Shown here: positions 7,938-15,835 of the stretch, piece after piece
Numbering within the stretch: the first letter of the stretch is position 1
How the letters are laid out: each line of letters opens with the position of its first letter
Assembly (NCBI GenBank): GCA_965228425.1
Contig: OZ245815.1
Location: 2,356,001-2,420,000, forward strand
DNA: 64,000 nt
Reading direction: 5' to 3'
DNA from: JAJFJD01 sp965228425
GTDB lineage: Bacteria; Pseudomonadota; Alphaproteobacteria; UBA8366
Notes under the pieces: generated by a model
Database searches by the model: none
What the model was told of the DNA's origin: nothing
Seen by the model: the letters and a program-made list of their open reading frames with translations, nothing else
Position numbers and translations under genes: made by a program

Positions 7938-9362
7938 ATGCCTTCCATGGTTAGGTTCATTTTCGCGATTGCCGTATTTGCGCTTCCATTGACCGGGCTG
8001 TTCGGGGGCTCCGCGTTGGCGCAGAAGCGGACGGTTCCGTCCGGCGGGGCGGAGGTCCAACTGAGTTTTGCGCCCATCGTCCGCAAGGTCGGCCCCGCGG
8101 TCGTGAATATCTATACCAAGCGTGTGGTCCAGCAGCGTCCGGCCTCTCCGTTTTTCGACGATCCGTTTTTCCGGCGATTTTTCGGCGAGAGCTCTCCGTT
8201 CGGTGGCAGCCGAAAACGCATGGAGAATTCGCTCGGCTCCGGCGTGATCGTCCGCAGCGATGGCGTGGTCGTCACCAACCATCACGTCATCAAGGGGGCG
8301 GACAGTATCACCGTCGTCTTGAGCGATCGGCGCGAGTTCGACGCGAAGGTCCTTGTCACCGACGAACAGACGGATATTGCCGTCTTGCGTGTTGCGATGA
8401 AGGGTGAGGCGTTGCCGTCGGTCAGCTTTGGCGATGCGGATGCGTTGGAGGTCGGCGACCTGGTTCTGGCCATCGGAAATCCTTTCGGCTTGGGACAAAC
8501 GGTGAGTTCCGGGATCGTCTCGGGCCTGGCGCGCACATCCGTCGGGATCACCGATTTCCGGTCCTTCATTCAGACCGATGCCGCCATCAACCCGGGTAAC
8601 TCTGGTGGTGCGCTGGTGTCTATGGACGGCCGGCTTATCGGTATCAACACGGCGATCTACTCGCGCAGCGGCGGATCCGTTGGCATCGGCTTCGCGGTGC
8701 CCAGTAATATGGTCCGGACGATTGTCCGGAGCGCCGTCAGCGGCAAGCCGTTGGTCCGCCCTTGGCTATCGTTGCGTGCACGTGAGGTAACCGCGGATAT
8801 CGCGTCGGCGATGGGGCTTTCGCGGCCGGGGGGCGTCCTCGTCGAATCCGTGTCGCGCAAAGGGCCGGCGTCCCGCGCGGGCATCCGGCGCGGCGATATC
8901 ATCGTTGCGATCAATGAGAAACCGGTGGACGACGTCCAAGGGATGCGGTTCCGGTTGGCCACCCGGGAGATCGGCGAACGGGTAAAGGTTTCCGTTAAAC
9001 GCAAGGGAAAGATACGGCGATTGTCGTTCGAGTTACAGGCTCCGCCGGAGGATCCGCCGCGTGATCTGACGAAATTGCGGGGAAAGCATCCCTTTTCCGG
9101 CGCACATGTCGTGAACCTCTCGCCGGCAGTTGCTGGCGAGATCGGATTGGACGATTCGGCGGAGGGCGTCCTGGTCGTGAATGTCGCCCGCGGATCCTGG
9201 GCATCGCGTATCGGGCTGCGAAAAGGCGATATCATCCTCACCGTGAACGGCGAGGAGATTAAGCTGGTTGACGATGTCGAACGCGCGACCGCCGGTGGGG
9301 CGGACCGTTGGCGATTGGAAATTCGCCGCGGCCGCCGGACGCTTCGGGTCGAAGTCGGATAG
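7938..9362 (+). CDS. Do-type periplasmic serine protease (DegP/DegQ family)
   Basis: 474 residues. A signal peptide ends at about residue 28 (ALA before Gln29), so the enzyme is periplasmic. The trypsin-like domain carries the triad His116 (TNHHV), Asp146 (TDIAVL) and Ser222 (NPGNSGGAL). Two PDZ domains follow, at roughly 280-370 and 385-470, each containing an 'SRAGI/SRIGLR.GDII' core. Family members degrade or refold misfolded envelope proteins. It stands 98 bp behind the rplQ terminator and 12 bp before rarA. DegP and DegQ cannot be told apart from sequence alone here. Confidence 0.93.
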   Translation: MPSMVRFIFAIAVFALPLTGLFGGSALAQKRTVPSGGAEVQLSFAPIVRKVGPAVVNIYTKRVVQQRPASPFFDDPFFRRFFGESSPFGGSRKRMENSLGSGVIVRSDGVVVTNHHVIKGADSITVVLSDRREFDAKVLVTDEQTDIAVLRVAMKGEALPSVSFGDADALEVGDLVLAIGNPFGLGQTVSSGIVSGLARTSVGITDFRSFIQTDAAINPGNSGGALVSMDGRLIGINTAIYSRSGGSVGIGFAVPSNMVRTIVRSAVSGKPLVRPWLSLRAREVTADIASAMGLSRPGGVLVESVSRKGPASRAGIRRGDIIVAINEKPVDDVQGMRFRLATREIGERVKVSVKRKGKIRRLSFELQAPPEDPPRDLTKLRGKHPFSGAHVVNLSPAVAGEIGLDDSAEGVLVVNVARGSWASRIGLRKGDIILTVNGEEIKLVDDVERATAGGADRWRLEIRRGRRTLRVEVG

Positions 9363-9374
9363 AAGGCAATTGCA

Positions 9375-10691
9375 TTGAGCGGACCAGCACAGCAGGGTCT
9401 GTTTGAGAGTTCCGCGCCAAGCCCGCTTGCCGCGCGGCTTCGGCCGTCCGCGCTCGGCGAGGTGGTTGGGCAGGATCATCTGCTGGGGCCCGAGGGCACG
9501 CTGCGGCGAATGTTGAATGCCGGAACGCTGGCATCCATGGTCTTTTGGGGACCGCCCGGTTGCGGCAAGACGACGATCGCACAGTTGTTGGCTGACGAGG
9601 TCAAACTGGCCTTCGAGCCATTGTCGGCGGTCTTTTCCGGTGTGGCGGACCTGCGCAAGGTCTTCGAGCGTGCCAAGCAGCGGCGCGTCGCGGGCGAAGC
9701 TACATTGCTGTTCGTGGACGAAATTCACAGGTTCAACCGTTCCCAACAGGATGGGTTTCTGCCGTATGTCGAGGACGGAACCGTCGTTCTGGTTGGGGCG
9801 ACCACGGAAAATCCCAGCTTTGAACTGAATGCCGCGTTGCTGTCGCGCTGCCAGGTCTTCGTGCTGCATCGGTTGGACCGGGAAGCGCTGGAAACCCTGC
9901 TGGCGCGAGCAGAGGCGGTTGAGGAACGGTCTCTGCCGCTGGACGCCGAAGCCCGGGAAAGCCTGATTGCGATGGCCGACGGGGACGGTCGGTTCCTGCT
10001 GAATCTCTGTGAGGAATTGTTTCGTCTGCCGGAGGGCGACACCCTGGACCGCGCGCGTCTTGCCGACACGGTGCAACGGCGCGCGCCGGTCTATGACAAG
10101 GGACAGGACAGCCATTACAACCTGATCAGCGCGCTGCACAAATCCTTGCGCGGTTCCGATACCGACGCCGGGCTTTATTGGCTTGCGCGGATGCTGGCGG
10201 GCGGCGAGGAGCCCCGGTATATCGCCCGACGGCTGCTCCGGTTCGCCTATGAGGATATCGGACTCGCCGATCCGGAGGCGGCGGTTCAAGCCCTGACCGC
10301 GTGGGAGACCTACGAACGGCTCGGCTCGCCCGAGGGCGAATTGGCGATCGCGCAGGCGGTGATTTACCTGGGCAGCGCGCCGAAATCGAATGCCGCCTAC
10401 CGCGCCTTCGGGGCCGCGTCACGGTCGGCCAAGGAGACGGGATCGTTGAGCCCGCCGAAGCATATTCTGAACGCGCCGACCGATTTGATGAAGGATTTAG
10501 GGTACGGCGCCGGGTATCAATACGACCATGACGCCGAGGATGGATTTTCGGGCCAGAATTATTTCCCGGACGATATGCCGCGCGAGGCGTTCTATACGCC
10601 GGTCGACCGTGGCTTCGAACGCGAAATCCGGAAGCGGCTTGCCTATTGGGACCGCTTGCGGACAGGGCGGCAGGACGACAATGACCGGTGA
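9375..10691 (+). CDS. rarA: Replication-associated recombination protein A (AAA+ ATPase)
   Basis: 438 residues from a TTG at 9375, the only start giving the family's N-terminus ('GPAQQGLFE...PLAARLRP..L.EVVGQ'). Walker A GPPGCGKT is at residues 59-66 and Walker B 'LLFVDEIHRFN' has Asp115-Glu116. The C-terminal tetramerisation region includes 'ALHKSLRGSD.DA.LYWLARML'. RarA/MgsA acts at stalled replication forks. The stop overlaps the next gene (GTGA). Confidence 0.93.
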   Translation: MSGPAQQGLFESSAPSPLAARLRPSALGEVVGQDHLLGPEGTLRRMLNAGTLASMVFWGPPGCGKTTIAQLLADEVKLAFEPLSAVFSGVADLRKVFERAKQRRVAGEATLLFVDEIHRFNRSQQDGFLPYVEDGTVVLVGATTENPSFELNAALLSRCQVFVLHRLDREALETLLARAEAVEERSLPLDAEARESLIAMADGDGRFLLNLCEELFRLPEGDTLDRARLADTVQRRAPVYDKGQDSHYNLISALHKSLRGSDTDAGLYWLARMLAGGEEPRYIARRLLRFAYEDIGLADPEAAVQALTAWETYERLGSPEGELAIAQAVIYLGSAPKSNAAYRAFGAASRSAKETGSLSPPKHILNAPTDLMKDLGYGAGYQYDHDAEDGFSGQNYFPDDMPREAFYTPVDRGFEREIRKRLAYWDRLRTGRQDDNDR

Positions 10692-11752
10692 ATAAGATGA
10701 GACTGGAGCATATTTCGGTGGGCGGAGACCCGTATGCGTTGGGCGTTGCGCTCGGCAAGCAGGGCGCGTCGGCGTTCCGCGGCGTCGTTCGGAACCTGGA
10801 CCGCTTCCAGGCGTTGCAGCCGTGGCGGGACAGCGACCGGTTGTCGGCCATCGAGGCCGCGTCCCGTTCGGCGTTTCCCGAATTGATGCGCGAAATGGAG
10901 GGTATCGCGGACGGAGCAGATGCCGATTTCCAGGACGTCCTGTTGTGGAATTGCCGGGGGGATCTGCCCAACAGCGCCGAGATCATGGGCGAGCAGGGCT
11001 GTACTGACGTGATGATCCCGGCCGATGCGGTGGGCGGTTTACCGGCTGTTATAGGTCACAACGAAGACGATTCGCCCTCCTTCGATGGGCATTGTTTCGT
11101 CGCAACCGTATGTCCGAACGATGGTCGGATCGGGTTCACCAGTTTCTGCGTGCCGGGCTTGTTGCCCGGTCATACCTTCGGGGTGAACGACGCCGGACTG
11201 GTGCAGACGATCAACAACATTCGGCCGCGTGATCATCAGGCCGGAATTGGCCGGCATGTCGTGACGCGAGCGGTTCTGGGATGCCGCAGCCTGAGGGACG
11301 CGACCGCGATCCTCAAGCGTCGCGACCGGGCCGCCGGATTTCATCATAACCTCGGGCAATGCGGCGGTGCATTCCTGGCGGTGGAGGCGCCCGCCAGCGG
11401 CTGCGAGATTATGCCGGTCGAACAGCCGCGCGCGCACGCGAACCATCTGATCTTCGAGCGGTTCAAGGACGCCGACCAGCGGATCGCCGACTCCTCCCGC
11501 GATCGGCAGGTTCGTGCGGAGCGGCTTCTGAGCGACGGCGGGACCGGACGGAACCCGCTTGCCATCCTCAGCGACAGCGGCGGCGACGGATTGCCGATCT
11601 GCCGCAAGACCCGTGGGGGGCCGGATGCCGGCTACACGCTGGCCACGGCGGTGTTCGAGATTGCGGCGGATGTCGTGGGTTGGCGGGTTTACGATGATCC
11701 GGCCGGTCCTGCGATCCTGGAAGGGCGGCAAACCGCGATGACCGGCGGCTGA
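10688..11752 (+). CDS. C45-family peptidase / acyl-CoA:6-APA acyltransferase-like Ntn hydrolase
   Basis: 354 residues. The 'ADFQDVLLWNCRGDLP' segment, the Gly104-Cys105 step in 'GEQGCTD', and 'GHNEDDSP' match the acyl-coenzyme A:isopenicillin N acyltransferase-like (C45) family. In that family autocleavage before the Cys creates an N-terminal nucleophile. Substrate is unknown; bacterial members are mostly uncharacterised amidases. The GTG start overlaps the rarA stop, which suggests coupling; an ATG at 10697 is an alternative start. Confidence 0.75.
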   Translation: MNKMRLEHISVGGDPYALGVALGKQGASAFRGVVRNLDRFQALQPWRDSDRLSAIEAASRSAFPELMREMEGIADGADADFQDVLLWNCRGDLPNSAEIMGEQGCTDVMIPADAVGGLPAVIGHNEDDSPSFDGHCFVATVCPNDGRIGFTSFCVPGLLPGHTFGVNDAGLVQTINNIRPRDHQAGIGRHVVTRAVLGCRSLRDATAILKRRDRAAGFHHNLGQCGGAFLAVEAPASGCEIMPVEQPRAHANHLIFERFKDADQRIADSSRDRQVRAERLLSDGGTGRNPLAILSDSGGDGLPICRKTRGGPDAGYTLATAVFEIAADVVGWRVYDDPAGPAILEGRQTAMTGG

Positions 11753-11901
11753 TTCGGAATTACCGCCGCCATTGGCGCTAGCAGCGGTTGCAGGATAGTA
11801 TGTGCCGCGTTTGGCGAGGCTGAGCGGCAGATTGCACAATCCGGCTGCGCGTCTGGTTTCAACGAAGAAGAACAACGAATTACGACAAAGGGATTTTCGA
11901 G

Positions 11902-13224
11902 ATGGTGCATTTGGGGAAGGGCGCGGCGGTGGGATTCCCGTTGCTGTTGGGGCTAGCTTTGTCGGCGGTTGTCCCCGCGGACGCGGCGGCGCAGGCGTCC
12001 GAAAAGATGAACGGGGCGAACACGGCCTGGATTCTGACTTCAACGGCCCTGGTGCTGTTTATGACCTTGCCGGGTCTCGCGCTGTTCTATGGCGGACTCG
12101 TGCGGGCCAAGAATATCCTGTCGGTTCTGATGCATTGTTTTGCAATCGCCTGCCTGGCGTCCGTGTTGTGGCTGGTGATCGTCTATAGCCTGGCCTTTAG
12201 CGACGGCGGTGCGGCGAACCAGTGGATCGGCGGCTTGGATAAAGCGTTCCTTGCCGGGGTAGGGACCGATTCGTTGTCCGGTGATATCCCCGAGACCGTC
12301 TTCGTCATGTTTCAGATGACCTTCGCGGTCATTACGCCGGCGCTAATTGTTGGCGCCTATCCCGAGCGCATCAAATTCCTACCGGTCCTGCTTTTCAGCG
12401 GATTATGGCTGATCTTCGTGTATGCGCCGGTCGCCCATTGGATTTGGGGCGGCGGTTGGCTCGCCGGATTTGGCCTGCTGGATTTCGCAGGCGGGCTCGT
12501 CGTGCATGCGACCGCCGGTATTTCGGCCATCGTCATCGCGAAGATGCTGGGGAGCCGGAAAGGGTTTCCGAACGAGTTGCGTCCGCCGCACAGCCCTGCG
12601 CTGACGATGATCGGTGCGGCGATGCTCTGGGTCGGTTGGTACGGCTTCAACGCGGGCAGCGCCTTGGCGGCGAACGGCGGCGCCGGCATGGCGATGCTGG
12701 TGACGCATATCTCCGCCGCGACGGCTTCGCTGACCTGGATGACCATCGAATGGGTCAAGTTCGGCAAGCCCAGTCTCGTCGGTATCGTCACCGGGATGGT
12801 TGCCGGATTGGCGACGATCACACCGGCTTCCGGATTTGTCGGCCCCGCGGGCGCGCTGGTCTACGGCGTGTTGGCGGGCTCTATTTGCTATTGGGCGGTC
12901 GGCGCCATCAAGCATAAGCTCAAGATCGATGATTCTCTGGATGTTTTCGCCGTGCACGGGGTTGGCGGAATTTTGGGTATTCTTTTGGTATCCGCCTTTG
13001 CGCTGCCGGCGCTTGGCGGGCTCGGCCTCGCGGACGGCATGACAGCCGGTAAGCAGTTCGGCGTGCAGTTATTGGGCACGGTCGCCGTGGTCGCGTGGAG
13101 CGCCATATTCAGCTTTATCATTCTCAAGGTGGTGAGCGCGATTGGCGGCCTGCGTGCCAGCGAAGAAGCCGAGACCGAAGGGCTCGATCTCAGTGAGCAT
13201 GGCGAACGCGAGTATAATTTCTAA
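11902..13224 (+). CDS. amtB: Ammonium transporter (Amt family)
   Basis: 440 residues. An N-terminal signal-like segment ends near residue 31 (ADAAAQ), followed by 11 membrane spans. Amt hallmarks are 'GLALFYGGLVR.KN', the twin pore histidines in 'GGLVVHATAGISA' and 'FAVHGVGGILG', and 'WYGFNAGSALAANG'. It conducts ammonium across the inner membrane and is normally gated by a PII protein. Here glnK follows 55 bp downstream, the reverse of the common glnK-amtB order. The 149-bp upstream gap holds no sigma54 site with correct spacing. Confidence 0.95.
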   Translation: MVHLGKGAAVGFPLLLGLALSAVVPADAAAQASEKMNGANTAWILTSTALVLFMTLPGLALFYGGLVRAKNILSVLMHCFAIACLASVLWLVIVYSLAFSDGGAANQWIGGLDKAFLAGVGTDSLSGDIPETVFVMFQMTFAVITPALIVGAYPERIKFLPVLLFSGLWLIFVYAPVAHWIWGGGWLAGFGLLDFAGGLVVHATAGISAIVIAKMLGSRKGFPNELRPPHSPALTMIGAAMLWVGWYGFNAGSALAANGGAGMAMLVTHISAATASLTWMTIEWVKFGKPSLVGIVTGMVAGLATITPASGFVGPAGALVYGVLAGSICYWAVGAIKHKLKIDDSLDVFAVHGVGGILGILLVSAFALPALGGLGLADGMTAGKQFGVQLLGTVAVVAWSAIFSFIILKVVSAIGGLRASEEAETEGLDLSEHGEREYNF

Positions 13225-13279
13225 GCCCCTTTGCCGGCTTTGGGCGGCAACCGGTGCGAACAGATAAGGAACCAATGCC

Positions 13280-13618
13280 ATGAAAATGGTTGTGGCGATC
13301 ATTAAGCCTTTCAAGCTCGACGACGTGCGCGAGGCGCTCGGTGCCATCGGCGTGGAAGGTCTCACCGTCTCGGAAGTGAAAGGATACGGCCGGCAGAAGG
13401 GACAGACGGAGATTTATCGCGGCGCGGAATACGCCGTGAGCTTCGTGCCGAAGGTGAAGCTTGAAATTGCCGTCGATGACGCGTTGACCGAGCGGGTGGT
13501 TGAGACGATCCGGGAAACCGCTAATTCCGACAAGATCGGAGACGGCAAGATCTTCGTCATGGACTTGGGCGCGGCCGTGCGAATTCGGACCGGCGAGACC
13601 GGCGCGAGCGCACTGTAA
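13280..13618 (+). CDS. glnK: Nitrogen regulatory protein P-II
   Basis: 112 residues, exactly PII length. The T-loop has the uridylylation site Tyr51 in 'YRGAEYAVSFVPK', and the C-terminal signature 'GDGKIFVMDLGAAVRIRTGE' is present. PII senses 2-oxoglutarate, ATP and ADP and blocks AmtB when nitrogen is plentiful. Its place next to amtB supports the GlnK rather than the GlnB paralogue. The RBS is AAGGA before the ATG. Confidence 0.93.
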   Translation: MKMVVAIIKPFKLDDVREALGAIGVEGLTVSEVKGYGRQKGQTEIYRGAEYAVSFVPKVKLEIAVDDALTERVVETIRETANSDKIGDGKIFVMDLGAAVRIRTGETGASAL

Positions 13619-13670
13619 GGCATATTTCCGGCGGCGATTTTCGCTGTCGTCAGCGAATTGAGCGAATACG

Positions 13671-14051
13671 GTGAAGCTGATTCTTGCAATCGCGGTTGGT
13701 GGTGCGATCGGGGCGGTGGCTCGGCATCTCGTCAACGTTCAGGCTGCGGCCTTGATGGGATTCGGGTTCCCATGGGGCACATTGACGGTCAACATTCTCG
13801 GGTCATTCCTGATGGGTGTCCTAGTCGAGACCTCGGCGATTGCTTGGTCGCCGGATTCAGCGTTGCGGGCAATGTTGGCGGTCGGAGTGCTGGGGGCATT
13901 CACCACATTCTCCACGTTCTCCCTCGACACGATCGTGCTCTATGAGCGGGGTCAGATGGGGCTCGCCGCGGGTTATGTCATCGCATCGGTTGTTCTATCG
14001 ATCGGTGGCCTGTTTGCCGGCCTTGCCGTCGTCCGCGCGGTAGTCCAATGA
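13671..14051 (+). CDS. crcB: Fluoride exporter CrcB/Fluc
   Basis: 126 residues with four membrane spans. Motifs are 'GGAIGAVARHLV', 'FPWGTLTVNILGSFLMG' and 'GVLGAFTTFSTFS', the last contributing the phenylalanines that line the fluoride pore. It forms a dual-topology dimeric fluoride channel. The start is a GTG; the 52-bp upstream gap is too short to hold a full fluoride riboswitch and I see no match. It overlaps the next gene by ATGA. Confidence 0.93.
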   Translation: MKLILAIAVGGAIGAVARHLVNVQAAALMGFGFPWGTLTVNILGSFLMGVLVETSAIAWSPDSALRAMLAVGVLGAFTTFSTFSLDTIVLYERGQMGLAAGYVIASVVLSIGGLFAGLAVVRAVVQ

Positions 14052-15043
14052 CCGGCGTCGAGATACGAACCGTCGGCGAAGACGAGGTCGACCTGCGTCT
14101 CGACCGGTGGTTCGGCATCCATTTCCCCGAGCTGGGTCACGGCCGTTTGCAAAAGCTTTTGCGGACCGGACAGGTCCGGGTCGACGGCCGGCGGGCAAAG
14201 GCGGGGTTCCGGCTTGCCGCGGGCGCGCAAGTGCGGGTGCCGCCACTCGGTCCTGCGCGGTCCGGGAAGCCGTCCAAGAAGCCTGAGCCCGCGGTCAGCA
14301 AGGCCGATGCCGAATTGATCCAGTCGCTCGTTCTGTACAAGGACGAGGATGCGATTGCCTTGAACAAGCCCGCCGGGCTTGCCGTGCAGGGGGGAACCGG
14401 CACGCACCGTCACATCGACGGCATGCTCGACGCGCTGCGGTTCGATGCGAAAGAGGCGCCGCGGCTCGTGCACCGGCTCGACCGGGACACCAGCGGTGTC
14501 CTGCTGCTGGGCCGGACGCGGCCGGCAACGGCAGCGCTGGGCAAGGCCTTTCGTAGCCGAAGTGCGCGGAAACTCTATTGGGCGATCACCGTCGGCGTGC
14601 CGGAGCTGCAATCCGGCCGCGTCGATCTGCCGTTAGCGAAATTACCGGGCCCTGCGGGGGAGCGTATGGTCGTCGACCGCGCCAAAGGGCAGCGCGCCAC
14701 GACCGTTTACCGCGTCGTCGACCGCATCGGCACCCGGCTCGCGTGGGTCGCGTTATGGCCCTGGACCGGCCGAACGCACCAGCTTCGAGTACATTGCGCC
14801 GCGATCGGATGCCCGATTCTGGGCGATGGAAAATACGGCGGTTCGGATGCCTTTGTGACCGGCCATCCGGTATCGCGGAAGCTGCATCTGCATGCCCGCT
14901 CGTTGACCGTGCCGCACCCGTCGCGGAAGGGCGATCTGTCCGTTGCGGCGGCGTTGCCGGCTCATATGGCGGACACGTGGTCGCTGTTCGGCATGGATCA
15001 GAACGACATGGAAGACCCATTCGCGGACGATGCGGTGTCTTAG
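14048..15043 (+). CDS. RluA/RluC-family rRNA pseudouridine synthase
   Basis: 331 residues. An S4 RNA-binding domain (about 15-70) with 'RLQKLLRTGQVRVDGRR' precedes the RluA catalytic domain. The latter has 'NKPAGLAVQGG', the catalytic Asp145 in 'HRLDRDTSG' and 'RTHQLRVHCA'. The S4 domain favours RluC or RluD, which modify 23S rRNA; which of the two is not decided. It overlaps crcB by four bases, an arrangement probably reflecting shared transcription rather than shared function. Confidence 0.9.
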   Translation: MTGVEIRTVGEDEVDLRLDRWFGIHFPELGHGRLQKLLRTGQVRVDGRRAKAGFRLAAGAQVRVPPLGPARSGKPSKKPEPAVSKADAELIQSLVLYKDEDAIALNKPAGLAVQGGTGTHRHIDGMLDALRFDAKEAPRLVHRLDRDTSGVLLLGRTRPATAALGKAFRSRSARKLYWAITVGVPELQSGRVDLPLAKLPGPAGERMVVDRAKGQRATTVYRVVDRIGTRLAWVALWPWTGRTHQLRVHCAAIGCPILGDGKYGGSDAFVTGHPVSRKLHLHARSLTVPHPSRKGDLSVAAALPAHMADTWSLFGMDQNDMEDPFADDAVS

Positions 15044-15151
15044 CGGACCAACGCACCGGACCATTGATCTGGCTGTGTAGTGCGTCACAGTCGACGGTGG
15101 ATGCCCGCAATATTATATGGTTCGTGGGATTAATCAGTGGCGAGGGGCCGA

Positions 15152-15835
15152 ATGGCGGCGGCAATGCCGAACCGGTTGATCGTGTTTGATTGCGACGGGA
15201 CGCTCGTCGATAGTCAGCACAACATCGTAACGGCGATGACGCGTGCGTTTCGCCGGCATGATCTGCATGATCCGGTGCCGGAAGAGGTTCGGCGCACGGT
15301 CGGGCTGAGCATTCTGGAGTCCGTGGGCCGTCTCTTGCCCGACGCACCGCCGGACACGCTGCGGAGCATCGGCGAGGCGTACCGGGCGGCCGCCTACGAG
15401 TTGCGGCTCGAGCCCGGTCACGAAGAACCGCTTTATCCCGGGATCGGCGATATGATCAGGGAATTGTCGGACACGAACGCCATTCTTGCGGTGGCCACCG
15501 GAAAATCGCAGCGCGGTCTCAGGAAAACGCTGCAGCGACATGACTTGCAACAGCATTTTGCGATTCTGAAAACGTCCGACGACGGGCCCGGTAAGCCCGA
15601 TCCAACGATCCTGCTCGATGCCATTGCCGAGGCGGGAGCCGATCCGGAATCAACGGTAATGATTGGCGATACCGTATACGATATCTCGATGGCGCGGTCG
15701 GCCATGGCCCATGCCGTCGGCGTCAATTGGGGATATCATGAACCGGTGGAACTCGATGCCGCGGGAGCCCATGTCATACTTAATGAGATAAGCGAACTAC
15801 CGAATTTCCTGGAAACCCTCTGGGGGAAAAATTGA
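15152..15835 (+). CDS. HAD-superfamily phosphatase (phosphoglycolate phosphatase-like)
   Basis: About 227 residues. HAD motif I 'VFDCDGTLVDS' carries the nucleophile Asp. A helical cap follows, then motif II within 'VATGKS', motif III Lys in 'GKPDP', and motif IV 'MIGDTVYDI'. This is the Gph/IndB-like subgroup; the substrate is a small phosphoester, not identifiable here. Starts at 15137 (GTG), 15152 (ATG) and 15164 (ATG) are all possible; a GAGGGG at 15142-15147 does not settle it. Confidence 0.85.
   Translation: MAAAMPNRLIVFDCDGTLVDSQHNIVTAMTRAFRRHDLHDPVPEEVRRTVGLSILESVGRLLPDAPPDTLRSIGEAYRAAAYELRLEPGHEEPLYPGIGDMIRELSDTNAILAVATGKSQRGLRKTLQRHDLQQHFAILKTSDDGPGKPDPTILLDAIAEAGADPESTVMIGDTVYDISMARSAMAHAVGVNWGYHEPVELDAAGAHVILNEISELPNFLETLWGKN

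Noticed and set aside
11761..11840. Possible sigma54 promoter before amtB (TGGC...TTGCA pieces)
   Set aside because: The GG and GC elements are 14 or more bases apart instead of 10, so the spacing rules it out.
13619..13670. Fluoride riboswitch before crcB
   Set aside because: The gap is only 52 bases and lacks the conserved crcB-motif segments.
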